64,000 nt of DNA from Mucilaginibacter frigoritolerans (lineage in GTDB: Bacteria > Bacteroidota > Bacteroidia > Sphingobacteriales > Sphingobacteriaceae), in assembly GCF_007830615.1 (NCBI RefSeq), contig NZ_VLLI01000006.1:291145-355144 (forward strand), in the 5' to 3' direction. Below, in pieces: positions 42,814-53,700 of this stretch. Position 1 is the stretch's first letter. The number at the start of each line of letters is the position of its first letter. A model generated the notes under the pieces. That model had not been told where the DNA came from. It searched no databases and saw only the letters and a list, made by a program, of their open reading frames with translations. The translations under genes were made by a program, and so were the position numbers.

Positions 42814-42851
42814 AAAAAAGAGCATCTCTGATAACCAGAGATGCTCTTTTT
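42814..42851. terminator. Bidirectional terminator between small membrane gene and gldB
   Basis: Stem AAAAAGAGCATCTCTG / CAGAGATGCTCTTTTT with loop ATAAC, T-runs on both strands, between convergent genes. Confidence 0.9.
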
Positions 42852-42875
42852 ATTTGCTCTTAATTTTTCATGGCC

Positions 42876-43916
42876 TTATTTAGGCTTATAATTAGCTTCA
42901 TTCAATATTTTCTGGGCATCAGTCATTGCCATTAATTGAGGCAATGTAGTATCAGGATGCTTTTCCATGTACTTACGTATAATTTGCCATCCTGTCCATA
43001 TAGCAAGTTTTGGTGCCGATTCACTTTTTTCGCCCAAGCCAGGAGTAAACGGCGCTTCGGTTAAATACTTCTGAATTTTAAGATAATCAGTTTCATACAA
43101 AAGGTTCTCATTTAAAAAGTAAGCCCATATGTTCGATTCAAACTGCTGGCACCATTTTAACTGGGCACCGGTATAACCAATTTTGGTAGTATCATTCATG
43201 TCAGGAAAAATCTGATCCATATAATACATAATCTTCCCGTTATAAATCATTTTTGAAAGCAGCGATTTAGCGCTATCACTTTCCGGAAACATATCCTCGC
43301 GCGCCATGCCTTCAACAACGCGTGGCGCTATATTGATTGAATTAAAATTACGCGATAAATAATGAGGATAGGCTTTTGTTAATGCCGGATAGAATCTGGA
43401 GTTTGCTCCTAAAAATAAATCGAGCCCGATGCCTATGTAACCATCGCCAACAGTGGTTTGTGCCTCAAAGCCTGAATAGAATGCATATATTTTGGGCAGC
43501 TTCTGTTGTGGGAAATAATAACGAATGTGCCTGAAAGCATCAGTCAAATCTGCCTGTGGCTTGTCAATATTCGAATAAACTGAATCTACATCGTGTTTTA
43601 AATCGTTATAAGCAGATGTGGCAAAAACCTGACGCAATAGCTTAAAGTAAGCTGTATCTTTAACATTAATATCCTGATCCTGTATAAGCAGGGCTATAAA
43701 ATCATGGTAAAACGGGCCATACTTTTTTTGAAGATAAGCAGTCTGAGGCCCCATTGGCTTTGTTTTTAAGGAATCGAACTCTTTATCAAAGCGCTCAATT
43801 TTTACATCAACAGGAATATTACTAACATCAATCTTTTTATTGTGCCCACAGGCAGTAAGTAAGAGGCTGATTGAAAAAAATAAATAAATTTGCTTGGTTT
43901 TGTTTAAAATGGTCAT
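42876..43916 (-). CDS. gldB: Gliding motility lipoprotein GldB
   Basis: 346 aa. Lipobox 'LLLTACGHN' marks a lipoprotein. Family marks: 'IPVDVKIERFDKEFDSL', 'YGPFYHDFIALLIQ', 'FRHIRYYFPQQKLPKIYAF', 'GDGYIGIGLDLFLGANSRFYP', 'MARED'. GldB is needed for gliding in Flavobacterium and is linked to the GldA/T9SS motility machinery; its molecular role is not settled. It is divergent from nadE (105 bases). In many Bacteroidota gldC lies beside gldB; it is not seen here. Confidence 0.88.
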   Translation of the reverse strand: MTILNKTKQIYLFFSISLLLTACGHNKKIDVSNIPVDVKIERFDKEFDSLKTKPMGPQTAYLQKKYGPFYHDFIALLIQDQDINVKDTAYFKLLRQVFATSAYNDLKHDVDSVYSNIDKPQADLTDAFRHIRYYFPQQKLPKIYAFYSGFEAQTTVGDGYIGIGLDLFLGANSRFYPALTKAYPHYLSRNFNSINIAPRVVEGMAREDMFPESDSAKSLLSKMIYNGKIMYYMDQIFPDMNDTTKIGYTGAQLKWCQQFESNIWAYFLNENLLYETDYLKIQKYLTEAPFTPGLGEKSESAPKLAIWTGWQIIRKYMEKHPDTTLPQLMAMTDAQKILNEANYKPK

Positions 43917-43932
43917 TTTTTATCCCTTTGGG

Positions 43933-43940
43933 CAAAATTA
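43933..43940 (-). promoter_or_regulatory. -7 box for gldB
   Basis: On the minus strand TAATTTTG matches TAnnTTTG, 16 bases before the gldB ATG. Confidence 0.5.
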
Positions 43941-44021
43941 ATTTTTTATTTGAGTTTAACACCCTAAACGTAACATTTGAATCGTTAGTTTAGGTATTCT
44001 GAACAAAAATCTATTAGTATA

Positions 44022-45671
44022 ATGAAGATCGCGTTAGCCCAGCTTAACTATCATATTGGAAATTTTGAATCAAACACTGCTAAAATAATTGACCATATTA
44101 AAATTGCACGTAAAAACGGTGCAGATCTGGTTGTTTTTGCTGAATTATGTGTATGTGGCTATCCTTCTCGTGATTTTTTGGAGTTTGATGAGTTTATAGA
44201 ACTTTGCGAAACATCGGCACAAAAAATAGCAGCCGAATGTACAGACATAGCCTGCATTATAGGCCTGCCTACACCTAATGATAAAAATGAAGGTAAAGAA
44301 CTTTTTAATTCTGCCTATTTTATTGAAAACGGAAAAGTAAAAGCCATTGCCCATAAAGCATTGCTTCCTAACTATGATATTTTTGATGAATACCGATACT
44401 TTGAACCATCAACAGAATTTAGCTGCATTGATTTTAAGGGACATCGCATAGCTTTAACTATATGTGAAGATTTATGGAATACCATTGAAAATCCTTTATA
44501 TGTAACCCGGCCTATGGATATTTTGATTGAAGAAAAGCCGGATGTAATGATCAATATTGCCGCATCGCCTTTTGCCTATAACCATGATGAGGAGCGTATT
44601 GAAATTTTGAGCGATAACGCAAAGAGGTATAATCTGCCATTATTATACGTAAATAATATTGGTGCACAAACCGAATTAATATTTGACGGAGGATCATTAG
44701 TATTTGATAATACCGGGAAGCTTATTGATGAGATGCCTTATTTTGAAGAAAGTATCGCTTACTACAACCTTAACGAAAAAGCAACTATCACTTTTGAGCA
44801 TCCATCAACCTTAAGAAAAGAAAAACAAAGCGATATTGAACAGATACACCGCGGAATTATATTAGGCATAAGAGATTATTTCTATAAATCCGGTTTTAAA
44901 CAGGCCATATTAGGCCTATCAGGCGGGATTGATTCTGCTGTAGTTTGTGCCTTGGCGGCCGAGGCCCTTGGACCAGAAAATGTAATGGCTGTATTATTAC
45001 CTTCCCGCTTTTCAAGCGACCACTCTATAAAAGACGCTGAAGATTTGGTAAAAAACCTGGGTTGCATGCATGAAACTATTGCCATTAAGGATATAACTAA
45101 TGCGTTTGAAGCAACATTAAGTCCGCAGTTTAAAGGCCTGCCATTTAACATTGCCGAAGAAAATATACAATCTCGAAGCAGAGCCGTATTGCTTATGGCA
45201 ATGTGTAATAAATTCGGATATATATTATTAAATACTTCAAATAAAAGCGAAGCTGCGGTTGGCTACGGAACTTTATACGGCGATATGTGCGGTGGCATTT
45301 CAGTTATAGGCGATGTTTATAAGACTCAGGTTTTTGAGCTGGCAAGGCATATTAACAAGGACAGGGAAATTATTCCGGAAAACTCTATCATTAAACCACC
45401 ATCAGCGGAGTTAAGACCTAATCAAAAAGATACCGACTCATTACCAGAGTATGATGTGCTGGATAAAATTATTGCTGAATACGTTGAAGGGCGTTCATCA
45501 TCAGCTACTATTATTAAAATGGGCTATGACGAAAAAACAGTTAGGCGGGTAATAAGGTTGGTTAATTTAGCCGAGCATAAAAGATACCAAACCCCTCCTA
45601 TTTTACGCGTTTCACCTAAAGCATTCGGAATGGGTAGGCGCATGCCAATTGTAGGTAAATATTTATCATAA
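44022..45671 (+). CDS. nadE: Glutamine-dependent NAD+ synthetase
   Basis: 549 aa, cytosolic, last step of NAD+ biosynthesis: deamido-NAD + glutamine + ATP to NAD+. N-terminal nitrilase-type glutaminase with the Glu-Lys-Cys triad: E41 in 'VFAELCVCGYPSRD', Lys in 'AHKALLPNYDIFDE', Cys in 'ALTICEDLWN'. C-terminal ATP-pyrophosphatase domain with P-loop 'LGLSGGIDSAVV' and 'LLNTSNKSEAAVGYGTLYGD'. The two-domain length (540-560) is the family norm. Confidence 0.95.
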   Translation: MKIALAQLNYHIGNFESNTAKIIDHIKIARKNGADLVVFAELCVCGYPSRDFLEFDEFIELCETSAQKIAAECTDIACIIGLPTPNDKNEGKELFNSAYFIENGKVKAIAHKALLPNYDIFDEYRYFEPSTEFSCIDFKGHRIALTICEDLWNTIENPLYVTRPMDILIEEKPDVMINIAASPFAYNHDEERIEILSDNAKRYNLPLLYVNNIGAQTELIFDGGSLVFDNTGKLIDEMPYFEESIAYYNLNEKATITFEHPSTLRKEKQSDIEQIHRGIILGIRDYFYKSGFKQAILGLSGGIDSAVVCALAAEALGPENVMAVLLPSRFSSDHSIKDAEDLVKNLGCMHETIAIKDITNAFEATLSPQFKGLPFNIAEENIQSRSRAVLLMAMCNKFGYILLNTSNKSEAAVGYGTLYGDMCGGISVIGDVYKTQVFELARHINKDREIIPENSIIKPPSAELRPNQKDTDSLPEYDVLDKIIAEYVEGRSSSATIIKMGYDEKTVRRVIRLVNLAEHKRYQTPPILRVSPKAFGMGRRMPIVGKYLS

Positions 45672-45784
45672 TAGCATGAATTTTGCTGAATAAAAAAATT
45701 AAAATAATTACATTTAGTAATTAAACCTTTCAGCTTTTATTTGTCTAAGTAATATTGAAGGATTAATACAAACGAAACTAACAT

Positions 45785-46450
45785 ATGAAAAGGTCAATTT
45801 ATTTAGCAATTACGTTCCTGATAATTTCGGGACTTTCAGCATGTACAAGCTATGATTATTATACTGCTGCCATCAACAAAACTAACATGAGCGGTTATCA
45901 TACCTTTGCCTGGATGCCCCAGGGTAATAAGGATGATAAAAAAATTGACGGGAGTGTAGTCGCTGATGCGAAGATAAAAGATGCAGCAACAACCCAACTG
46001 GTTTCAAAAGGATTGAGACTAAGTCAGAAAAATCCTGACCTGGTTGTGAATTACACCACTATTGTTGGCAGAGGTACCCGCACTAATTATTATTCACCAT
46101 ATTATGGAGGCTATCCTGGTTGGGGATGGGGATTCGGTGGAGGTTTTGGCTGGGGCGGCTGGGGCTGGGGTGGTTATTACAGACCCTATTATAACTATTA
46201 CGGTGCACCATTTGCTTACTACGGCGGTTTGACTTATGCTGAAAAAGAGCACTACAAAGAAGGCACTTTAATAATAGACCTGATAGATACACATACCCGC
46301 AAAATAGTTTGGAGAGGATTTGGGGTTGGCGAAGTACATAAAGACCCGCAAAAGAATATTGATGATTTACCGAAAGTGGTAACAGGCGTACTTAATCAAT
46401 TACAACTTATGCCATCCAGAGAATATTACAAAACAAGTGCTTCTATATAA
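45785..46450 (+). CDS. DUF4136 lipoprotein with Gly/Tyr/Trp-rich region
   Basis: 221 aa. Lipobox 'GLSACTSYDYY' (C20). DUF4136 marks: 'GYHTFAWMPQ', 'ADAKIKDAATTQLVSKGLRL', 'NPDLVVNYTTIVG' and 'GTLIIDLIDTHTRKIVWRG', which ends the domain. In the middle (about residues 103-142) lies a low-complexity Gly/Tyr/Trp-rich stretch ('GWGWGFGGGFGWGGWGWGGY'), probably flexible. Outer-membrane lipoprotein of unknown function, common in Bacteroidota. Confidence 0.85.
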   Translation: MKRSIYLAITFLIISGLSACTSYDYYTAAINKTNMSGYHTFAWMPQGNKDDKKIDGSVVADAKIKDAATTQLVSKGLRLSQKNPDLVVNYTTIVGRGTRTNYYSPYYGGYPGWGWGFGGGFGWGGWGWGGYYRPYYNYYGAPFAYYGGLTYAEKEHYKEGTLIIDLIDTHTRKIVWRGFGVGEVHKDPQKNIDDLPKVVTGVLNQLQLMPSREYYKTSASI

Positions 46451-46485
46451 AAGCACTTGTTCAAATAAATATCAGATATAAAAGT

Positions 46486-46713
46486 TTACTGAATCCCTTC
46501 TGAATTGTTCAGAGGGGATTTTTGTTTACGTGCTAAATGCAAAGCTGCGAACAACACTGCTACAAATGCTAACACGATAACCCATGTATCTAACGGGCAA
46601 CTATTATCAGGATCCGTAAATGCGCACGGCCCACCCGGTGATGTTTGGGCATACGTCAACACTGAACTAAGCATCAATAAAAACAGCGCGCTAAAAAATA
46701 TTTTTATTCGCAT
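46486..46713 (-). CDS. Small signal-peptide protein with one TM helix and basic tail (PID-CTERM-like)
   Basis: 75 aa. Signal peptide (1-22, ending TYAQ), short Pro/Gly/Cys stretch ('SPGGPCAFTDPDNSCPLD'), one helix ('TWVIVLAFVAVLFAALHLA') and 'RKQKS'. The layout 'P-L-D' + helix + basic residues recalls the short PID-CTERM proteins of Bacteroidota. It has its own -7 box. A reading frame on the opposite strand at 46505 is its shadow. Confidence 0.7.
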   Translation of the reverse strand: MRIKIFFSALFLLMLSSVLTYAQTSPGGPCAFTDPDNSCPLDTWVIVLAFVAVLFAALHLARKQKSPLNNSEGIQ

Positions 46714-47057
46714 ATAACAACCTGGGTTTTAGACATACAATGACACAAATATACAATTTATCTTTTACATTATTATCTGAAAATCAACACATATTTTAAA
46801 AAATACTGTTAAATATGTGTTATATTATTTTAATATAATATGTATTAAGTAATATTTTAACATAAAAAACACAACTTCGGAAACAACACAATAATCTGAA
46901 AAACAGCTATTAGAAAACAAATCATTCAATTATTGTATTCCAATAAGAAGAGTCGCTATCTACTTCACTTTTATAATTTTAATATTATTTAATATTGCAT
47001 GCTGATGTTTAGATTCCTAAAAAGCAGCTGGCTAAAAAAATGGTGCTAAAATCTGAA
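46714..47057. other. Intergenic region downstream of the giant T9SS protein gene
   Basis: 344 bases, extremely A/T-rich. It holds the -7 box of the small gene on its left. No terminator hairpin, RNA gene or repeat was recognised. Confidence 0.45.
46746..46753 (-). promoter_or_regulatory. -7 box for the small PID-CTERM-like gene
   Basis: On the minus strand TATATTTG matches TAnnTTTG, 32 bases before the ATG at 46713. Confidence 0.5.
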
Positions 47058-50000
47058 CTAAAGCTTTATAAACGTCCCCTTACCTATTACACTTTCATTG
47101 CTATTATTAACCACCTGCACTACATAAGTTCCCGGAAGCAGATTACTAATATCAGCTTGCCAGCTTAGTTGTGTAGTTGTAACACTTTTAACCAGTGCGC
47201 CAGATGTACTCATTATCTTTATTCCGTAAACAGCATTTGTTGTTGTAACAGTAGATGAATTCGAACTGTTTATCGGTGTTATTTGCAAATTAAGTGTACC
47301 CTTTGCCGGATTAGGATAAATGCTTATTGGATTGTTGGCTACACTGTTTGCATTGTCGTACAGTATAGTAACAACACTTGAATAGCTTATATTTCCATTT
47401 AAATCTTCCATCATTAAGCGATACTGATTAACCCCTTTAACGGGTGCTCTATCTAAATAGTTATACGTGCTTAAACTATTTGAGGTAAAACTTCCAATAG
47501 CATCAAACGTTTTACCATTATTTACACTTCTTTGAACAGTAAAATTAGTGTAATTGGCTTCATTTTCTGTTGTCCATAAAATAAGATCGCCGGTAACTGC
47601 TTTTGTCGCACCAAAACTTAAAAGGTGAACCATTAATGCAGGATTTTGGCGAATTACTAAACTAAAGCGATTACCCCCAAAAGAATTAGTATCTGCCCGA
47701 TTTATATTAAATTTATAAGTTGAATTATGCTTAATATCCAAAGAATCCTTCATATAAGCATCCATCAACCAAACATCAAACAGTGCGGGCAAATTATTAA
47801 GCTCTGTTTTGCTTATGGTATATTGACCATTTGCAGTTGCAGTTACCTTCAGTTTAATTGTTTGACTTGATTTTGGCAGAGGAATATCATTTATGGCTAA
47901 TCGCACGTTATCAGCCGACATACTGGATAAACTTACCTCGCCATTACCTATCATATACTCTGAATCTTCATCTACTACAAATCCATTTTGAGCATTATTA
48001 TCAAAGCGGACTATTGTTTCTTCTTTATTGATAGAATCTGCAGCAAGTTCTAATCGTAAATATTGTAATTTATTAGCGCTTTTATTAGTAGTGGCATTTG
48101 CATTATTTCTGCTATTAGGATTAATAACACTCATAAGCAAAGTATTTCCTGTTGATTGCGTTGGGCCAGTGACCTGTGCATTAGTTTTAGCCGCTTCATT
48201 AAACGTTAATGAAGCAAGTGCAGCACTTGCTTTTACAAAAAAGCCCTGGCCGCTTGGTATCACATTTGATCCCCCATTAGTCCCCAACCCGGCGTTATAT
48301 GTTGCATAAACTTTTGCAACCTCGTTATAAATATAAATTGTACTGTTAACACCTGGTGCATAAATACCCGCCAGCGAATTAATTTTGCTGTAGGTAGTCC
48401 AATCTATTGAACTTGCATATGGGTTACCAACCAGGTTGTATCCTAAATAAGTTGCAGCATTCCCTGTAATGGAATCATACTGCAGAGTGGCTAATCCGGT
48501 ATACCAGTTGATAACGGTTATCGCCTGCTGGTTTAAAGTACCAGTTGATACAAACAGATTAGGTTCTGCTACCGTTGTTGTTATATATTTTGTAGCGATA
48601 TTGGATAAATTGCCCCTGTAAAAAAACAGGAAACCAGTACCCGAATGTAAGTTAAAAGCACCATCATAATCAATACCTATTGAATAGGATGGTGTGTTAT
48701 TTATAGCGTTTATACCTCTGAAATTACCTGTATTAAAAGTAGCATTAGTAAATACAACATTATCACGATATAAATACATGGAAGGATTACCAGCCTTTGT
48801 TAGGCCACCTGCAGTTCCCGATGTACCTGTAATTGGAGCAAAATTTGCGAGATATGCTAAACTGTAATAAAAATTTGTGCCTGAGCTTGCTGTATAAATA
48901 GGAGATGAAAGAAACCTGTAACCCCTGTAAGAATTACTGCCGCCACTGATGTAACGCTGAACATTTACCGTACCAGTAATACTTGAAGTAGCTGGAATTG
49001 CTGCAACCGATGCCGAACCTGTACTCGCAGAATTTAAAGTAAGAATTCCACCAGTCTGTAAGGTATTAGCTGCACTCATGGTAAGTACACCGCTACTGGA
49101 AACCGCAAAACTCCCGGTTCCGGACATTGTTTTTGTTCCACCACCACTAAAATTTACATTATTAAAGGTAGTACCTGTTGAACTGTTATCTGCAAGCGAT
49201 TGTGCAGATGTACCACTGAAGTTAACCGCACCAGATCCTGCCGTAAAGGTTCCGGAATTGGTATAGCTTCCTTGTACAGTAAAATTACCGCTGGAAAGAG
49301 TTAAAGCAGACGTATTGGATACACTGCCATCAACCTGTAAATTACCCGACCCTGTAGTAAATGTTGACGTGTTACTTAAACTGCCCCCTACATCTGTACT
49401 GCCAGACGACAATGTCATCGTGCCAGAATTGGTTATATTACCTGAAACAGCAGTAGTGCCTGTGCTTCCCGTTACTGTAGAGGTATTTATCCAGTTACCC
49501 CCAATAGAAGTATTGGTCGCTGCTGACGAATTAAATACGGTGGGGCTGGCTGTTGTTAAATCACCGGTTATCTTTAAAGCACCCACGGTAGTACCTGCTC
49601 CAATAGTAGCAGTACCTGTACCTTGTATAGTTAAATAATCGTAGCTTGATTTAGTTGTATCAATGGTACCGCCGCCAGTTCCAAATCCTGGAGTTGAAGT
49701 AGTATAAATTACGGGGTTCGCAGCCGTATAGGTCACGGTACCTGTTCCGCCCCGGTCACCATAAAAATTGACTGATGCCTTTGGTGTAGGAATAGAAGGC
49801 AAAGGGTTAACATTTGATAAATATAAATGTGGCGTTGTATTTCCACCAGCCTGTGCAACGGTATTTATAGTGAAATAGGAAGCATTTGATGCGGTAATAC
49901 CACTCAATGTGGTAAAGATAACCTGCCCTGAAAGGTACATATTACCATTTTCGAGCCTAAATCCGGACCCATTTTGCTTATTCACATTTGAGATAATAGT

Positions 50001-50498
50001 AACATTACCTGATACATTTAAAGTAGCAATATCCGATAAGAGAAAATTAAATGTTCCGGATGTAGTGGCGCCGCTACCAACTGTTATGGAGGCAGCGCTT
50101 ATAGTTCCTGTACCTTGTAAATAATCAAATATGGTATTGCTGGCGCTGGTAGTATTAATATCCTGTGTAATGGTACCAACCGTTAAGGTTGCCCCATTTA
50201 CCGTTATATGAGTTCCGTTCGTCTGGATCCCTCCGCCAAACTCAATAGAACCAATTGTTAACGAAGCTGTTAATGTAGGTTGATTGGTATATGACAAACC
50301 GGTTACTCCAAAACGGACAATATCAGTAGTCCTTCCACCAGAACCCGGATAATCACCCAATCCTCCGGTTTCATTCCATGAAATGGACGATGCCCAATTT
50401 GTTCCAACTCCATTCCAATCAAATGTTAGCGGTACAGCGAACGTCAGGTTTGAAAAACCTAAGACGACAATTAGAGTTAATAGTACGCGGTTAGCCAT
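47058..50498 (-). CDS. Giant beta-repeat surface protein with T9SS type A sorting domain (copy 1)
   Basis: 1146 aa. Signal peptide (ending LTFA), then about 450 residues of Thr/Ser/Gly-rich beta repeats such as 'NSGTMTLSSGSTDVGGSLSN' and 'NFTVQGSYTNSGTFTAGSG', resembling autotransporter or adhesin strands. A conserved middle block ('GTVNVQRYISGGSNSYRGYR', 'SSIDWTTYSKINSLAGIYAP', 'IPSGQGFFVKA') follows. A Fn3-like segment ('LLSFGATKAVTGDLILWTTE') precedes the C-terminal sorting domain: 'ISIYPNPAKGTLNLQI', 'IMSTSGALVKS', 'LPGTYVVQVVNN', 'GKGTFIKL'. T9SS substrates are exported through the outer membrane and often anchored to lipopolysaccharide. Closely related to the next gene. Ligand unknown. 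Confidence 0.88.
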   Translation of the reverse strand: MANRVLLTLIVVLGFSNLTFAVPLTFDWNGVGTNWASSISWNETGGLGDYPGSGGRTTDIVRFGVTGLSYTNQPTLTASLTIGSIEFGGGIQTNGTHITVNGATLTVGTITQDINTTSASNTIFDYLQGTGTISAASITVGSGATTSGTFNFLLSDIATLNVSGNVTIISNVNKQNGSGFRLENGNMYLSGQVIFTTLSGITASNASYFTINTVAQAGGNTTPHLYLSNVNPLPSIPTPKASVNFYGDRGGTGTVTYTAANPVIYTTSTPGFGTGGGTIDTTKSSYDYLTIQGTGTATIGAGTTVGALKITGDLTTASPTVFNSSAATNTSIGGNWINTSTVTGSTGTTAVSGNITNSGTMTLSSGSTDVGGSLSNTSTFTTGSGNLQVDGSVSNTSALTLSSGNFTVQGSYTNSGTFTAGSGAVNFSGTSAQSLADNSSTGTTFNNVNFSGGGTKTMSGTGSFAVSSSGVLTMSAANTLQTGGILTLNSASTGSASVAAIPATSSITGTVNVQRYISGGSNSYRGYRFLSSPIYTASSGTNFYYSLAYLANFAPITGTSGTAGGLTKAGNPSMYLYRDNVVFTNATFNTGNFRGINAINNTPSYSIGIDYDGAFNLHSGTGFLFFYRGNLSNIATKYITTTVAEPNLFVSTGTLNQQAITVINWYTGLATLQYDSITGNAATYLGYNLVGNPYASSIDWTTYSKINSLAGIYAPGVNSTIYIYNEVAKVYATYNAGLGTNGGSNVIPSGQGFFVKASAALASLTFNEAAKTNAQVTGPTQSTGNTLLMSVINPNSRNNANATTNKSANKLQYLRLELAADSINKEETIVRFDNNAQNGFVVDEDSEYMIGNGEVSLSSMSADNVRLAINDIPLPKSSQTIKLKVTATANGQYTISKTELNNLPALFDVWLMDAYMKDSLDIKHNSTYKFNINRADTNSFGGNRFSLVIRQNPALMVHLLSFGATKAVTGDLILWTTENEANYTNFTVQRSVNNGKTFDAIGSFTSNSLSTYNYLDRAPVKGVNQYRLMMEDLNGNISYSSVVTILYDNANSVANNPISIYPNPAKGTLNLQITPINSSNSSTVTTTNAVYGIKIMSTSGALVKSVTTTQLSWQADISNLLPGTYVVQVVNNSNESVIGKGTFIKL

Positions 50499-50756
50499 AG
50501 CTTTTTTTAATAAAATGCTTAAGCCGCCTACCCTCTAATAATTTATCAATTAAAAGCACTTATAAGCACTTTATTAGCAACAGATTAGATAAATAATGAT
50601 GTTGTTTTATCTAATACCCTTTATACGAAAGAGACTTCATAAGGGTTTTTAAAATTATAAATAAAAGTTAAATAAAATTCAAACAAAAGTTAAATATTGC
50701 TTAATCATTATAAAAAATCAACATTTGACTCCTCAAGGGAATAAAAACGATTAGTT

Positions 50757-53700
50757 TTAGTTCCCAAGTTTAATAAAAGTTGATTTTCCTACAAGGCTTT
50801 TATCATTGTTATTAACCACCCGAATAACGTAAGTACCCGGCGAAAGCGCGCTTACATTATCTTGCCATGTGGGTTGTGAAGATGTTTCGGTTTTCACCAC
50901 ATAACCTGCCAGGCTTATTATTTTAATGTCATAAGTTGTTGGATTTGTTGTTTTATTAATATTTGAATTTAAATCAGCTAATTGTAATGAAGAAATATTG
51001 GAAGATCCGTTATTCTGATTAATCGCCAAATGCATAACACTACTTACCGGGTTTGGGTATATCATAATATTATTACTTGCTTGAGCATTATTAGAGACAT
51101 CATAATTAAGCGTCATAACTGGTGAATAAGTAATGCCTCCATTTAAATCGGTTACTTGTACCCTATACTTATCGCTTGTAAGCAATGGGGTTTTATCAAG
51201 AAAACTATAGTTACCCGTACCATTTGAAAGAAGGCTACCTAATGCATTAAAAGTACTTCCACCATCAGTGCTTCTTTCAACCGTAAAATTGGTGTAGCTG
51301 TCCTCATTTTCGGTTGTCCAGGCAACCAGTGCACCATCCTTTGCTTTTGTTGCCGTAAAGCTTAATAAATGCACCATCATGGCTGGATCCTGGCGAATAA
51401 CCACACTAAAACGATTTGCACCATAACTATTGCCATCAGCCTTGTACAAATTAAAAGTGTAAGTGGCATTATTTCTTATATCAAGTGAATCTTTCATATA
51501 AGCATCCATCAACCACACTCTGTAAAGTTTGGGTATATTATTAATCTCTGTTCTGTTAAGTGTATAAACACCATCTGTAGTAGCTCCTATCTCCAATCTG
51601 ACTATGGTTTGATTAGGTTTTGGTAAAGGGATATTATTAATAGCCAATGGAACACTATCCGCAGACATGCTGCATAAACCCACCTTGCCACTTCCTGTTA
51701 AATATTGTGAATCTTCATTTACAACAAATCCATTTTGAGCATCAGACTTGAAACATATAACCGTTTCTTCTTTGTTAATGGAATCTGCTGCCATTTCAAG
51801 GCGGATATCTTGTAAAGAATTAGTGTTTAAATCATCATTAGTCATCCTCTTGCTCAGCAACAAAGTAGGTCCGGTAGGTTGTGTTGGCCCGGCAACCTGT
51901 GTATTAACCTTTGCAGCCTCATTAAAAGTCATTGTTGCCCCTGCTGCAGTAGTCTTAACAAAAAAACCCTGGCCACTTGGAATGGTGCGTGACCCCCCAT
52001 TTGTACCAGTAGTACCATTGTATACAGCATAAACCTTTGATACCTCATTATAAATATAAATGCTGTTACCTACATTAGGAGCATAAATACCCGCAGCGTT
52101 ATTAGTGGTACTATAGGTGTTCCAGTCAATTGAACTGGCATAAGGATTACCCACAAGGTTAAATCCAGTATAATTGGAAGGATTACCACTCACTACATCA
52201 TGTTGCAATGTGGTTGTCTGCGTATACCAGTTAACCACATTTACAGCTTGCTGGTTCAATGTTCCGGTTGACACAAATACATTAGATTCGGCACTGGTTG
52301 TGGTTATCCATTTGGTGGATAAGTTAGAATTGTCCCCCCTGTAAAAAAGCATAATACCTGTACCCACATGTAAATTAAAACCACCATCAAAATCAACCCC
52401 GATAAAATAAGATGGGGTATAATTTATAGCATTAATACTCCTGAAATTGCCGGTATTAAAGCTACTATTAGTAAACACTACATTATCCCTGTATAAATAT
52501 ACAGAAGGGTTACCTGCCTTTGTGAAACCGCCCAACGTACCCGATGTACTGGTTAAAGGCACATAAGTAGGTAAATAACCCAAACTATAGTAATAATTAG
52601 CACTTGAACCTGATCCGGTAGTTGCTGTATAAACAGGTGATGACAAGAAACGATATCCCCGGTAAGCATTACTCCCGCCACTGATATAACGCTGGGCATT
52701 AACGGTACCCGTAATACTTGCAGAAGATGGAATAGCTGCTACCGTTGCTGTACTTGTACTTGCTGAATTTAAGGTAAGGATATTCCCTGTTTGAAGTACA
52801 GTGCTTGCGGCCATAGTTAATATTCCTGTACTTGATACCGCAAAACTGCCAGTGCCTGACATGGTTTTGGTTCCTCCGCTGGTGAAATTCACTAAATTGA
52901 ATGTTGTACCTGTTGTACTGTTATCAGTAAGTGATTGTGCCGATGAACCATTAAATATAGTTGTACCTGTGCTTTGCGTATAAACCCCACCTAAATTATT
53001 AGTATAATTTGTAGCTATAGATAAATTAGCTGAACCCAAACTAAGCGTCCCGCTCGAATTATTGGTTACTGAACCAGTTACGGTAATATTGCCTGACCCC
53101 TGGTTTGCGGTACTGGAGTTTATCCAGTTTCCTCCTACCGTAACAGTAGGATTATTGGTATTAAAGGCTACTATAGTTGGTGTTAAAGAAGTTAAATCGG
53201 CCCCAACGGTTAACAAGCTCCCATCCGGTGTTTTGGCACCTGTGCCTGTAAGGGAAAGATACTGATAAACTTGTGGACTGGTATTAAGAATAGTACTTAA
53301 AGATGTAGTATACACTTCCTGACTTGCACCATTATAATTCACAGTACAAGTACCTGTTCCCCCCGTATTATTATAAAAATCAATTGAATTGGCAACACTG
53401 GTGGCATCTATAGCATGTGCACCTGCAAGCTGCAAAACCGGGGTAAGGCTTGAACCTGTAGGCATATCAATACTAATGTTTGGAACGGAGTTTCCTGTTA
53501 ATATAAGCCCTTGGGTGGTGTTGACAGTTTTTATTGTAGTACCAACTGATGTAGTGCCTCCCTGTAAAGAAAAAGTTGCATTATTAAAACCAATGGCCAC
53601 TACAAGTGGTATAACAGTAGTGCCTTGCGTAGTTGAATTAACCACCAAACCACCTGAAATACTTAAATTAGCAATAGTTGAAACTACTTTAACCAGATTT

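Noticed and set aside
46714..47057. Possible origin-like A/T-rich region
   Set aside because: Only base composition supports it; no DnaA-box cluster or related genes.
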